A stretch of 64,000 bases of DNA from Symmachiella macrocystis (GCF_007860075.1 NZ_SJPP01000001.1:3011490-3075489), one strand, 5' to 3'. Positions 36,016-44,777 are shown, counted from the first letter of the stretch. A program made the numbers and translations. The notes: generated by a model from the sequence alone, not told the origin.

Positions 36016-36609
36016 ATGATAGACACCAAACAAATCATCACTCCCTCGTCACTGAACACGAACGAGAAGGGGGAGCAGGATTCGGTTCAAACCACAGCTC
36101 CACGCTCGGCGCTGGCTCATGCGCTGAAAACGCTCGCCCAAAAACGACCAACGCGCACTCCACAGCCACCTTCTGTCGCTGCAAACCCAGTAATAATTCA
36201 CCACACCGCCGCACCGAGCGTTCAACCGCCACGCCAAGATCGACGAGCTTTTCCGCGTCGCATCAGCCGCTGTACGGTTTCTCTATGTGCCGATACCGGT
36301 GGAGGAGAGGATTCTCTCTTTAAGCGCGCCTGGACGTTGCATAGTTCGCAAATCAAAGGCCGCATGGTCGACATCAGTCGCAGCGGTCTGTCCATGACGC
36401 TCGGCCGTTCGTTGGAACTCGGACAATCGATCTGCATGAAGATTGAAAACCCGCTCTTCAACCATCGCTTGATAGCCGTTGCTGAAGTCGTGCGTCAGCA
36501 ACCGGATGGCTGGGGAAACTGGACGGTCATGTGTCGATTCGCCAGACCGTTGGAATTCGAACAGATCGAATTCTTCGGCTGCCACCTCTTCACCGCCCGC
36601 GTCGTCTAA
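36016..36609 (+). CDS. PilZ domain protein
   Basis: A 197-residue protein from ATG 36016; an in-frame GTG at 35989 is possible. The first 75 residues are low-complexity and probably disordered. The PilZ domain follows: RRAFPRRISRCTVSL supplies the RxxxR cyclic-di-GMP contact, and GRMVDISRSGLSMTL the D/NxSxxG motif. Both c-di-GMP motifs appear intact, so ligand binding is likely. No diguanylate cyclase is adjacent, so the output is unknown. Confidence 0.85.
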   Translation: MIDTKQIITPSSLNTNEKGEQDSVQTTAPRSALAHALKTLAQKRPTRTPQPPSVAANPVIIHHTAAPSVQPPRQDRRAFPRRISRCTVSLCADTGGGEDSLFKRAWTLHSSQIKGRMVDISRSGLSMTLGRSLELGQSICMKIENPLFNHRLIAVAEVVRQQPDGWGNWTVMCRFARPLEFEQIEFFGCHLFTARVV

Positions 36610-36670
36610 TCGCGAAAAGCTCCCAAACCGACAGCTCCGCCGTCGCATTGCGGGCTCGGTATTGCCGAAG

Positions 36671-37969
36671 CTATTCGCCCGCTTCCACCGCAGCTGCAAT
36701 CGATTCCCCTGCCGCCGCAATCGTCGCGTCGATCTCTTCGTCGGTATGACTGACCGACACGAAGTTCGCTTCGAACTGGCTGCAAGGCAAATAGTATCCG
36801 CGGTTCAGCATGCCCCAAAAATACCGCCCAAACCGCTCCGTATCATTCTGCGAGGACACTGTATAATTAGTGACCGGCTCGGGGTTGAAAAACAACGTGA
36901 ACATGCTCCCCACATGGGGAACCGTATGTGGCACGTCCGCTTTGCTGGCCGCCTTGCTCAAACCGGCCACCAATCGCTTGGTTTTCCGTTCCAATTCGGC
37001 ATACGGATCGGTTTCTTTGAGCGTCTGCAACGTGGCAATCCCACAGGCCATGGCCATCGGATTGCCCGAAAGTGTTCCCGCTTGATAGACCGGACCGGTT
37101 GGTGAAATCGATTTCATCACATCCGCCCGCCCACCGTAGGCTCCCACCGGCATGCCGCCGCCGATGATTTTTCCCAGCGTCGTCAAATCGGGCCGCATCC
37201 CAAACCGCTCTTGCGCGCCGCCATAAGCAACCCGAAATCCGGTCATCACTTCGTCGAAAATCAATAACGTTCCGTGCTCGTCACACAACCGGCGAAGCGT
37301 CTGTAAAAACTCCGTTGAGGGAGCAACCACGCCCATATTGCCCACGACCGGCTCCAAAATGACGCAGGCAATTTCACTCCCCTGAGCAGCAAATACCTCG
37401 GCCAATTGCTGGGTGTCGTTGTATTCCAAGGAGAGTGTATCAGCCGTGCAACCGGCTGGGATTCCGGGGCTTGAGGGGGTCCCCAACGTCAATGCCGCAC
37501 TCCCCGCCTGGACCAGCAGACTGTCGACATGCCCGTGATAGCAGCCGGCGAATTTGACGATCTTATCCCGCCCGGTGAACCCCCGCGCCAGCCGAATGGC
37601 GCTCATCGTCGCTTCGGTCCCGGAGTTGACCATCCGCACTTGCTCGATCGAAGGAACCGCATCAACGACCAATTCCGCCAATTCCGATTCTTGTACCGTC
37701 GGCGCTCCAAAGCTGGTTCCCCGTGCCAGGGTTTGCTGAATCGCCTCAATCACCGCCGGATGCCGATGCCCCAAAATATGCGGCCCCCACGAGCCCACAT
37801 AGTCCAGCAACTTGTTGCCATCCACGTCATATAGATACGCCCCGCTCCCCCGCTCAATAAACGGCGGCTCGCCCCCGACCCCACCAAAAGCGCGCGCCGG
37901 GCTATTCACACCGCCGGGAATGAGTTGTTGTGCACGTTGAAATTCGTTGTGGCTGACGTCGTGTTGCAT
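36671..37969 (-). CDS. hemL: Glutamate-1-semialdehyde 2,1-aminomutase
   Basis: A 432-residue class III PLP enzyme from ATG 37969; a GTG at 37984 is possible. It converts glutamate-1-semialdehyde to 5-aminolevulinate for tetrapyrrole synthesis by the C5 route. Diagnostic parts are [60 protein letters not shown] and the PLP-lysine loop [17 protein letters not shown]. Its length is normal. It is convergent with the PilZ gene. Confidence 0.96.
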   Translation of the reverse strand: MQHDVSHNEFQRAQQLIPGGVNSPARAFGGVGGEPPFIERGSGAYLYDVDGNKLLDYVGSWGPHILGHRHPAVIEAIQQTLARGTSFGAPTVQESELAELVVDAVPSIEQVRMVNSGTEATMSAIRLARGFTGRDKIVKFAGCYHGHVDSLLVQAGSAALTLGTPSSPGIPAGCTADTLSLEYNDTQQLAEVFAAQGSEIACVILEPVVGNMGVVAPSTEFLQTLRRLCDEHGTLLIFDEVMTGFRVAYGGAQERFGMRPDLTTLGKIIGGGMPVGAYGGRADVMKSISPTGPVYQAGTLSGNPMAMACGIATLQTLKETDPYAELERKTKRLVAGLSKAASKADVPHTVPHVGSMFTLFFNPEPVTNYTVSSQNDTERFGRYFWGMLNRGYYLPCSQFEANFVSVSHTDEEIDATIAAAGESIAAAVEAGE

Positions 37970-38002
37970 GGTGGGTTCACTCAACTATTCGATGATTCAT
38001 AT

Positions 38003-38040
38003 CTCCCTCTCCTTCTGGGAGAGGGCCGGGGTGAGGGGCG
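38003..38040 (+). repeat. Dispersed CTCTCCC/GGGAGAG hairpin repeat, copy 3
   Basis: CTCCCTCTCCTTCTGGGAGAG, then GGCCGGGGTGAGGGGCG, upstream of hemL. Confidence 0.8.
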
Positions 38041-38142
38041 ACGAACCTGGGACGTCATCCATCCCACCCGCGCCGCGAACGACGGCAAAGCCGTCGGTTT
38101 GGGATACCACACGCTTGCAATGAAATCAAACGTAGTGATCGA

Positions 38143-39009
38143 TCACCCGCCATAAAAACATTCCGCTGGCACCCCGGTCTCCCGCTGCACCTGTTCGGCG
38201 ATCGCATCGACTTCGGCATCGGTTAGCGACGAGACGAAACTCTCTGCTGGGGGGCGGGCGACGGTGTAGATTTGGGCGAGTTTGATTTGTCCGCCGGCCA
38301 CTTGGATTTCATTGATCCGAGCGCAGTAGGCATCGATTTCTTCCGGCGGCGGGGGATCGCCGTTGACGCGCATGAATAGGCTTTGCAACACCAACGGCCG
38401 TTCGCGGGCGGCTTCGGTGATGTTGTCTAGGATCCGTTGAAACGGGATCTTCGTCCGCTCGATCAGCTGATAATACTCCGCCGTCCCCGCATCGAGCTTG
38501 GCCCAGATCTCGCCGTTGTTGGCATCCAAAATCCGCAGGGCCTCGCGGCAGGCTGGGCGGTGGAACATGCTGGCGTTGGTGATCAACACCATCTTTACGT
38601 CGTCCAATCCGTACCGTTTTTTAAGACCGGCGACCTCTCCGACGATCTGGTCAATGTTGCGATACGTCGTCGGCTCGCCATCGCCGGAAAAGGCGATGTC
38701 GTTAAGCCGCTGCAACTGGGGCGGCACGGTGGAGAACGGTTCTTCGGCGAACAGCGCGCCACTGGAGACGTATCCCAGCATCGTGTCGATCTCGGTCAAC
38801 AACTGCTCCGTGGCAACAAACCGCGTCTCCGCTTCGCTACGTCGATCGACCTGACAATAGATACAGTCGAAGTTGCAGACCTTGTCCGGATTCAGATTCA
38901 CCCCGATCGACACCCCGCGGCTACGGCGGGAGAGGACCGGATAGACAAATGTATTCTCGCGCCAATGCCGCGAGTGATCGGTATGCAGGGTATGTTGCGG
39001 GTTGGTCAC
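38143..39009 (-). CDS. Radical SAM protein, COG0731-like
   Basis: A protein of about 288 residues. The cluster motif CNFDCIYCQV (CxxxCxxC) follows NTFVYPVLSRRSRGVSIGVNLNPDKV, typical of a bacterial radical SAM group placed in COG0731 with wyosine-type tRNA enzymes, although bacteria usually lack wyosine. The SAM-binding GDGEPTTY motif (FSGDGEPTTYRNID) is present. The frame is open to 39231, but the extra N-terminus is translated from a dispersed repeat (39121-39180), so I place the start at GTG 39009; GTG 39060 is an alternative. The substrate is unknown. Confidence 0.82.
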   Translation of the reverse strand: MTNPQHTLHTDHSRHWRENTFVYPVLSRRSRGVSIGVNLNPDKVCNFDCIYCQVDRRSEAETRFVATEQLLTEIDTMLGYVSSGALFAEEPFSTVPPQLQRLNDIAFSGDGEPTTYRNIDQIVGEVAGLKKRYGLDDVKMVLITNASMFHRPACREALRILDANNGEIWAKLDAGTAEYYQLIERTKIPFQRILDNITEAARERPLVLQSLFMRVNGDPPPPEEIDAYCARINEIQVAGGQIKLAQIYTVARPPAESFVSSLTDAEVDAIAEQVQRETGVPAECFYGG

Positions 39010-39120
39010 GGTGGATCGAAGGCTCGATGAACTCAGCGGATAATGTTGGAAAATGCCCACGACGAATGGACGCCCACCATTATACGCACCCGCACCGCCG
39101 GTGGTAACCGTCCCATGAAT

Positions 39121-39180
39121 CCTCCCCTCTCCCTCTGGGAGAGGGGCCGGGGGTGAGGGGCGTTCCACGTTTGGCGTTCC
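39121..39180 (+). repeat. Dispersed CTCTCCC/GGGAGAG hairpin repeat, copy 4, with GTTCCACGTTTGG tail
   Basis: CCTCTCCCTCTGGGAGAGGG, then GCCGGGGGTGAGGGGCGTTCC ending ACGTTTGGCGTTCCC. The tail repeats at 41391-41410 and 41614-41635. Confidence 0.85.
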
Positions 39181-39238
39181 CATTGCCCTTCGCAACAGAT
39201 TGCATTTTACCGGAGAGGGGGAAACCATCATCGAGTGG

Positions 39239-39263
39239 CACCGATTGCCAACGGCAATCGGTG
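39239..39263. repeat. Perfect 11-bp hairpin with AAC loop
   Basis: CACCGATTGCC, AAC, GGCAATCGGTG. A related CCCCGATTGCCGGGGGCAATCG follows at 39364-39385. The rest of the 39010-39545 gap holds repeat copies and no supported gene. Confidence 0.7.
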
Positions 39264-39407
39264 TGCCGTAGGCACAAGGCGCAGCAATTTCAGTTGTCCC
39301 TGCTGAAGAGGCTCTGCTTGTTTAGGAGCGCACAAATTGCGGCTTCTTGCGGGCTTCGCCCGCCCCGATTGCCGGGGGCAATCGCGGCTACCCCCTGCCA
39401 ATTTCTT

Positions 39408-39435
39408 TCTCCGGGAGAGGGGCCGGGGGTGGGAG
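39408..39435 (+). repeat. Partial copy of the GGGAGAGGGGCCGGGGGTG repeat
   Basis: CTCCGGGAGAGGGGCCGGGG, then GTGGG. The left arm is degenerate. Confidence 0.65.
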
Positions 39436-39545
39436 CCTATTGCAAAAAGTGATCCGCGCCGATGGTTGGCACGTTGTCTAAGACAGACTATCGTGCATTG
39501 AGTTTGCACGTCACGAGTTGTCTACTGAATCATTGGAAGCGCCCC

Positions 39546-40001
39546 ATGATCAACTTTCAGCAGCCCCCATGGATGTTCGTCTGGCTGGTCCCGGCAATTC
39601 TGGCGGCGTCGGCTGCGATTCTGTTCATCATGGCAGAAGTTGGCGGCTGGCGGCGGCTGGCCAAAACATATGCCTGCTGTGAGAAGATCGATGGCACCAC
39701 TTGGTGGATGCAATCCGGCTCGATGGGGGGCTCGACGGGGTACGGATTGAGCCTGAATATTACCGCCAACGACCAAGGCCTGAGGATTGCGGTTGTCCCG
39801 CTGGTCGTCTTTTTCGGTCTCTTTCACCCACCGTTGTTTATTCCGTGGGAGGAGATTCAGGCGGTTCGCAGCCAGATGTTTTTTTATCAGTATGTGACTC
39901 TGGTCTTCCAGGCCCATCCCGATATCCCCTTTGCGATCAGCAATTGCTTGGCCGAAAAAATCCAAGCAGCAACCGGCCAGCGATGGCTGGAAGAGGCATA
40001 G
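39546..40001 (+). CDS. Small membrane protein, unknown function
   Basis: A 151-residue protein from ATG 39546. A transmembrane segment near the start (FVWLVPAILAASAAILFIMA) is followed by GGWRRLAKTYACCEK and a beta-rich region (GYGLSLNITANDQGLRIAVVPLVVFFGLFHPPLFIPWEEI). The hydrophobic middle could be a second membrane segment or a hydrophobic core. No family was recognised. It stands alone between the radical SAM gene and parB. Confidence 0.65.
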   Translation: MINFQQPPWMFVWLVPAILAASAAILFIMAEVGGWRRLAKTYACCEKIDGTTWWMQSGSMGGSTGYGLSLNITANDQGLRIAVVPLVVFFGLFHPPLFIPWEEIQAVRSQMFFYQYVTLVFQAHPDIPFAISNCLAEKIQAATGQRWLEEA

Positions 40002-40103
40002 GGGCGTGCGTCGGGGGGCGGGTTCACTGACCGGAATGCAAAGCCCTTCTCCTTTTTGACACCGACAACCTTTCCGAGGTCGGGCGTCAAACTTGGCTTG
40101 CCA

Positions 40104-40139
40104 CTCACCCCGCCCCTCTCCCAGAGGGAGAGGGGGTTC
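40104..40139 (-). repeat. Dispersed CTCTCCC/GGGAGAG hairpin repeat, copy 5 (inverted)
   Basis: CTCACCCCGCCCCTCTCCCA, then GAGGGAGAGGGGG, just downstream of the parB stop, in inverse orientation. Confidence 0.8.
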
Positions 40140-40154
40140 TCTAGCTAGCTCGAA

Positions 40155-41099
40155 TTAGGCTGCTTTTTTCAACTGGTCGATGATCCGCTCGAATTCATCG
40201 TTGGTGTTGAAATGGATGATGATCTTGCCGCGGTCCTTGCCGCTGACGCGGATGTCGACCTTGGCGCTGACCAGATCGCGCAACTGCTGTTGCAGCGACG
40301 AGAGGTGGTGATTCGGCTGGGGGGCCGGTTTGCCGGCTTGTGGTTTCTCGAACGGGATTGTTGCTTCGTCCTCTTCGGCGTTGGCGTCGCGGACGGCTTG
40401 TTCGGTCTGGCGGACCGACATCGACTCCGATTGGATCCGCTGGCACATGGCGATTTGCTGTGACTCGTCTTCCAGCGGCAAGAGGGCGCGAGCGTGTCCG
40501 GCGGAGATTTTCTTCTCTGCTAGGGTCTGCTTGATGAATTTGGGGAGCTCCAATAACCGTAGGCAGTTGCTGATCGAGGAGCGTCCCTTGCCCACCTTGC
40601 GGGCCAATTCTTCGACCGTGCAATGGAACTTATCAAGGTATTCTTGATACGCCTGGGCGCGTTCGATGTCGTTCAGGTCCTGCCGTTGGTCGTTTTCGAC
40701 AATGGCGATTTCGAAGACTGCCTGGTCATCGATTTCCAAAACGCGGCAGGGAACCGTCGTCAGGCCGGCATTTTGAGATGCGATCAACCGCCGCTCACCG
40801 GCGATCAATTGATAGCCTTGCTCTGTCAGCCGGACCAGCAGTGGTTGCAGGACACCGTGCTGCGAAACGCTGTCGACCAGTTCGTTGATCGCATCGAGGT
40901 CGAACTCGCGGCGGGGCTGGTAGGGGTTGCGCTCGATCTCATCGACGGCCACATGCACCAGTTCCGAGGGGCCGGGAGCTTGGATGGTGGCCGGCACTTC
41001 AGGCGGATCGGGTTCGTGTGTTTCCACAGCCGAACCACCCAGCAGAGAACTCAGTCCACGTCCCAGCCGCCGTTTGGAGTCTTGTTGTTGATCATCCAT
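40155..41099 (-). CDS. parB: ParB/Spo0J-type chromosome partitioning protein
   Basis: A 314-residue protein from ATG 41099. The N-terminus KRRLGRGLSSLLGG is the ParA-contact segment. The ParB/CTPase domain includes NPYQPRREFD, HGVLQPLLVR and LIAGERRLIAS (GERR motif). The helix-turn-helix is at VEELARKVGKGRSSISNCLRLLELP. The C-terminal dimerisation domain ends KIIIHFNTNDEFERIIDQLKKA. It should load on parS and, with ParA and SMC, segregate the chromosome. No parA is in the window. Candidate parS sites lie in the 830-base gap upstream of the gene. Confidence 0.95.
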   Translation of the reverse strand: MDDQQQDSKRRLGRGLSSLLGGSAVETHEPDPPEVPATIQAPGPSELVHVAVDEIERNPYQPRREFDLDAINELVDSVSQHGVLQPLLVRLTEQGYQLIAGERRLIASQNAGLTTVPCRVLEIDDQAVFEIAIVENDQRQDLNDIERAQAYQEYLDKFHCTVEELARKVGKGRSSISNCLRLLELPKFIKQTLAEKKISAGHARALLPLEDESQQIAMCQRIQSESMSVRQTEQAVRDANAEEDEATIPFEKPQAGKPAPQPNHHLSSLQQQLRDLVSAKVDIRVSGKDRGKIIIHFNTNDEFERIIDQLKKAA

Positions 41100-41268
41100 G
41101 ATCGATCGCTTTCGAAAAAAAACCACATGCCGAAGTGCGGCATACTGAAATGCCCGGGGTCGTCAACGCGACGGCGAAACGTCTAGGCTCGTCGCGGGCG
41201 GGGATTCTAACTGCCATTGCCGATTAGAAGCAAGATGACTTCTAGGCCGTCCGGTCCGGTCGGGCGAG

Positions 41269-41282
41269 GTTCCACGTATAAC
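41269..41282. promoter_or_regulatory. Degenerate parS-like site
   Basis: GTTCCACGTATAAC, two mismatches from GTTCCACGTGGAAC. It lies 170 bases upstream of parB. Weak on its own. Confidence 0.4.
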
Positions 41283-41348
41283 CAGCGATCCGGCTGTCAA
41301 AACCCCCTCACCCGCCGCCCCCCCCCAATGGAGTGGGAGACAACAACT

Positions 41349-41410
41349 CTCCCCTCTCCCTCTGGGAGAGGGGCCGGGGGTGAGGGGCGTTCCACGTTTG
41401 ACGCTCCCTT
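41349..41410 (+). repeat. Dispersed CTCTCCC/GGGAGAG hairpin repeat, copy 6
   Basis: CTCCCCTCTCCCTCTGGGAG, then AGGGGCCGGGGGTGAGGGGC and GTTCCACGTTTGACGCTCCC. It lies in the parB upstream gap. Confidence 0.85.
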
Positions 41411-41527
41411 TGCCCGGGTGAATGCCGACCGTATTCAACCCTTTGCCGGGATGGGAGCACGGGGCATATTTCCGTCGGGTTGCCTTGGGCGATTGGTTGG
41501 ATGAGGAGCGCCAACTGTTGTGCGAAA

Positions 41528-41562
41528 ACCCTCACCCCGGCCCTCTCCCAGAGGGAGAGGGA
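41528..41562 (-). repeat. Dispersed CTCTCCC/GGGAGAG hairpin repeat, copy 7 (inverted)
   Basis: ACCCTCACCCCGGCCCTCTC, then CCAGAGGGAGAGGG, inverse orientation. Confidence 0.8.
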
Positions 41563-41574
41563 GAAGAATTGGAT

Positions 41575-41640
41575 CCCCCCTCTCCCCCTGGGAGAGGGGC
41601 TGGGGATGAGGGGCGTTCCACGTTTGACGCTCCCTTTGCC
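41575..41640 (+). repeat. Dispersed CTCTCCC/GGGAGAG hairpin repeat, copy 8
   Basis: CCCCCCTCTCCCCCTGGGAG, then AGGGGCTGGGGATGAGGGGC and GTTCCACGTTTGACGCTCCC. Apart from small changes it copies 41349-41410, including the flank TTTGCCCGGGTG.ATGCCGACCG. Confidence 0.85.
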
Positions 41641-41683
41641 CGGGTGGATGCCGACCGTTCCCGAATCAAATGCCGGTTTGAGA

Positions 41684-41705
41684 CGAAGTTCCACGTGGAA
41701 CTTCG
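41684..41705. promoter_or_regulatory. parS-like palindrome 1 (22-bp perfect)
   Basis: A perfect 22-base palindrome centred on CACGTG with core GTTCCACGTGGAAC, extended on each side by CGAA/TTCG. It resembles the bacterial parS consensus TGTTTCACGTGAAACA and lies about 585 bases upstream of the parB start. Confidence 0.75.
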
Positions 41706-41913
41706 ACCGGGGCGGCAGTACCACCTTTGGGGTGCTTTAGCGATTGAATAGGTCATTCCGGGCGAGGCCCTTTAAGAGCCCCACGCTCCCGATGTACCGT
41801 TGCGGCTCAACAGGAGCTTCGCCCTCCCGGTGCGCTGTATGGATCATCCGCAGCGACCAACGGGAGCGGCCTACCCCAACCGAGCGGAAGCTCGCACAAA
41901 GCGGCTATGCCGC

Positions 41914-41929
41914 AGTTCCACGTGGAACT
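41914..41929. promoter_or_regulatory. parS-like palindrome 2 (16-bp perfect)
   Basis: AGTTCCACGTGGAACT, directly beside the stop codon of the family-39 glycosyltransferase (41931). It shares the 14-base core with site 1. Confidence 0.75.
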
Positions 41930-41930
41930 T

Positions 41931-43694
41931 TTACTCAAGTTGGTAGAGTCGGACGGAATACTGGCGCTGCTGGCCGTCTGCTTGGCGGATCTCTTCCGGG
42001 GGGTGTTGGTTGAGGAGTACGAAATCGCTGGGGGTGTACGGGTAGGTCTTCAGCAGTTTCAGACGGCCGGCGGTCTCCGCAAGCTGCTCCTCGAATTGTG
42101 AGCTGCGGAGGGCATGCGGTCCGGCGAGCAGGAAAGTGGGATGTGTCGGGGGGGCGAGGCCGGGTTGTGCGAATCTGAGGTTACTGGCCGGCAGGGCTAA
42201 TTCGATGCCCAGTTGTCGCAGTTGAAAAAACAGGCTGGGTTCGCCATAGACATCGACGACGTAATTGTCGCTGCGGGGGGATCCCCCCTGCTCTGTGATC
42301 CGCTGTTCGATGTCTGTTTTGACCTCAGCGGCAATGTCGGCCAGACCGGTGTGAGACTGCCATGCGCTCCACGTGGAACCGGGATTCCAATAGCGGCCAA
42401 CGATGGCAACCGCGAGTCCCACGACAATGATTCCGGTAGCCCATGCGATGGTTCCACGTGGTGCGGTGGCGGTTGGTGTTTCGTCGGCCGCTTGTCGGAT
42501 GCCGGCGACCAGCCAAGCAATCGCTGCTCCGCCGGCCAACCAGATCGGCACCAGCCAGGGGAGCGTGATTCGGGGGTAGGCGGTGTAGAGTGGTGTGGTC
42601 AATGAGAGGCCGGCGATCCAAGCGATCAACATCCACAGCGCCAATTGGACGGCAGCCGGATCTTCATCGGGAGGTGAATCCGCGGGATGCCATTCGACGT
42701 TTCGCCACAGCCAATAGACGGCCAGCGCGGCAAGCACAATGCTAGATGCTGACAGGCTGGCCAGTGCGGTCAGTCCCACGGCGAGGGCGACCAGTTTCCA
42801 AAAATGTGAGGTGCGGGTTGTCGCGGAAGCATTGTCCTGCAGGTGCGAAAAGGCTCCCACAACAATGACTGCCGCAGCCAGACTCAGGGGACCCAAGGCG
42901 CCTTCGAGTATCCGGTGGTTGAGCAATTGTTGCCAGAGTGTCTGCGGCCAGCGGTCGAGGCCGACGAGATATTGACGATGATTGGCAGCGACCGCGGCAT
43001 AGCCATCGGGCAGGTTGTACCAGACCGGGGACCAGACAAGCCCGGCTGTCGCGATGATGATCGCTAGGCAGACGAGCGACGTGCGGAGCCGTGCGCGGTC
43101 GCGACAGACGATCAACCAAGGGATGGTCGCCGAAACACCGATGGCCAGGGGAAGCCAGCCGTTGTACTTCGTCCACCACGACAAACCGGTCAGCAGCCCG
43201 GCGATCAACGCCCAGCTTTTGTCTCCGTAGGAGAGAGAGCACCAAATGGCATAGACCGCAGCTAGCATCCAAAAGCAGACGAGCGGGTCGGTCAGAGCGG
43301 TACGGGAATACAGAATATGAACTCCCGACAATGCAGCCAGCGCGGCGGCGGCGATGCCGGCGCGATCGTTGAACCAGCGTGCGGCGATGAAGCCGACCAG
43401 CCAAACGGTCAGCCCGCCCGCGATGAGATTCACCTCGACCGATGCCAAATCATTGATGCCCCACGCCACCTGCGACCACTCGATCAACCAGGGACCGAGC
43501 GGCGGCGCGAAGAGATGTCGGCTGGGATACCGGTATTCGTATTCGGGTCCGGTGACGAGATTCGAGGCATAGACCCCTTCGTCGAAATGCTCGATCGCGA
43601 TACGACTGGGCAGCGCGCCGCGAAGCAAAAAGCCGGCGACGACCACGAGCAAGATCACGGTCAGTGCTGAGATGGGTTGGCGGGGTGAGTTCAT
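41931..43694 (-). CDS. Family-39-like membrane glycosyltransferase (ArnT/RgtA type)
   Basis: A 587-residue multi-pass protein from ATG 43694; the longer frame to 43793 is unlikely. The start PISALTVILLVVVAGFLLRG is the first membrane helix, followed by IAIEHFDEGVYASNLV carrying the acidic motif of GT39/GT83 enzymes, and about ten more hydrophobic segments. A hydrophilic C-terminal domain of about 100 residues follows (ADIAAEVKTDIEQRI...). Such enzymes use lipid-linked sugars on the periplasmic side to modify lipids or proteins. The acceptor is unknown. Two parS-like sites lie inside the gene and one beside its stop codon. Confidence 0.85.
   Translation of the reverse strand: MNSPRQPISALTVILLVVVAGFLLRGALPSRIAIEHFDEGVYASNLVTGPEYEYRYPSRHLFAPPLGPWLIEWSQVAWGINDLASVEVNLIAGGLTVWLVGFIAARWFNDRAGIAAAALAALSGVHILYSRTALTDPLVCFWMLAAVYAIWCSLSYGDKSWALIAGLLTGLSWWTKYNGWLPLAIGVSATIPWLIVCRDRARLRTSLVCLAIIIATAGLVWSPVWYNLPDGYAAVAANHRQYLVGLDRWPQTLWQQLLNHRILEGALGPLSLAAAVIVVGAFSHLQDNASATTRTSHFWKLVALAVGLTALASLSASSIVLAALAVYWLWRNVEWHPADSPPDEDPAAVQLALWMLIAWIAGLSLTTPLYTAYPRITLPWLVPIWLAGGAAIAWLVAGIRQAADETPTATAPRGTIAWATGIIVVGLAVAIVGRYWNPGSTWSAWQSHTGLADIAAEVKTDIEQRITEQGGSPRSDNYVVDVYGEPSLFFQLRQLGIELALPASNLRFAQPGLAPPTHPTFLLAGPHALRSSQFEEQLAETAGRLKLLKTYPYTPSDFVLLNQHPPEEIRQADGQQRQYSVRLYQLE
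42366..42379. promoter_or_regulatory. parS-like site 3 (one mismatch), inside a CDS
   Basis: GCTCCACGTGGAAC within the glycosyltransferase coding region, one mismatch from the core of sites 1 and 2. Confidence 0.55.
42451..42464. promoter_or_regulatory. parS-like site 4 (two mismatches), inside a CDS
   Basis: GTTCCACGTGGTGC within the glycosyltransferase coding region. The left half is perfect. Confidence 0.4.
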
Positions 43695-43853
43695 TGAGGT
43701 TGATCGACGGGTCGGTTTTTTAAGAATGCGTGACGGTCTGTTTGGGCGTGAAAGATCATAGCATACCCCGTCGCAACCCTCAGCCCACGGCAACTCCGGG
43801 GGCTATCTTTGGTGCGGGCGACAACGAATTGAGCATTCGATTACAATGCACAC

Positions 43854-44777
43854 ATGCACCAAGACCGAATACGATTGGAAGAGATGATCCGCGTCGCCTG
43901 CCTGTGGGAGGCGACGGCGCGCAAGCCGGGGAACGTTCATCCCGCCGCTGCATTCGTCGATTTGACCTACGATGATTTTGTCCAAGCGGCAAATGTGGTC
44001 GCACCGGTGTTGGCCCGTTCAGAAGAACTGGGAGTCGGACCAACGGTGTTGGCGGCGACTCGCGCGACGCGCGAGGCGTTGGGTCGGAACGTGAATTTGG
44101 GGATCGTCTTGTTGATCGCGCCACTGGCAGCGGTGCCGCCAGGTCGCACGTTGGCTGCCGGGATCGGCGACATTTTAGAGGGGCTGGACAACGAAGATGC
44201 CGCGCTGGTTTACGAGGCGATTCGTCTCGCCGCCCCAGGTGGGATGGGGACGGTCGAGGATCAAGATGTGGCCACCGCGCCGACCGAGTCGTTGTTGGCC
44301 GTCATGAAACGGGCAGCGGAGTGGGATCAAATTGCGGCTGAATATGCCAATGAGTTTGGCGTGGTCTTGGACATTGCCGCCTCACATTTCGAGAATGCCC
44401 CCTCGAGTTGGGAGCAATGGAACACATCGATCATCCATGTGCAGTTGAAGTTGATGACACGATTTGGTGATTCGTTGATCGCCCGGAAGTGTGGAGCAGC
44501 GATTGCCAGCGAAGCTCAACAGCGCGCGCAGCGGGTATTGGACTCGTTTGAGGAGTCGGCCGATATGGCATCGACGGAAGTGGCTGAGTTGGATGTTTGG
44601 TTGCGCGGCGATGGGCACCGTCGCAATCCGGGGACGACGGCGGACTTGATCGCGGCCATTTTATTCGCCGCTTTCCGAGACGGGCATGCCGATTTTGAGA
44701 ACGTACGGCAGACCCTCAACGACGCAAGAGACAGCGCGGCGGGTCAGGACATTTTGATCAATGAAAGAAGACGATGA
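43854..44777 (+). CDS. CitG-like triphosphoribosyl-dephospho-CoA synthase family protein
   Basis: A 307-residue protein of the CitG/MdcB family. Segments are CLWEATARKPGNVHPAAAFVDLTYDDFVQAA, GRNVNLGIVLLIAPLAAVP, NPGTTADLIAAILFAAF and the charged region around AYDSLI-like RFGDSLIARKCG. In citrate lyase systems the family makes the prosthetic-group precursor from dephospho-CoA and ATP, but no citrate lyase is here. The gene overlaps the following PTPS gene by 4 bases (ATGA), so the two are coupled. CitG homologues are also found in tetrahydromethanopterin gene islands of methylotrophs and planctomycetes, and that role fits the context better. Confidence 0.82.
   Translation: MHQDRIRLEEMIRVACLWEATARKPGNVHPAAAFVDLTYDDFVQAANVVAPVLARSEELGVGPTVLAATRATREALGRNVNLGIVLLIAPLAAVPPGRTLAAGIGDILEGLDNEDAALVYEAIRLAAPGGMGTVEDQDVATAPTESLLAVMKRAAEWDQIAAEYANEFGVVLDIAASHFENAPSSWEQWNTSIIHVQLKLMTRFGDSLIARKCGAAIASEAQQRAQRVLDSFEESADMASTEVAELDVWLRGDGHRRNPGTTADLIAAILFAAFRDGHADFENVRQTLNDARDSAAGQDILINERRR

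Noticed and set aside
39121-41640. Multiple similar repeats near parB considered as a CRISPR array.
   Set aside because: Spacing is irregular, orientation is mixed, and there are no spacers of equal length or cas genes.
41308-41751. Several ORFs of 74-138 codons on both strands upstream of parB.
   Set aside because: They are translations of the repeat copies (PLPEGEGE, PSPRGRGE) and change frame with the repeat.
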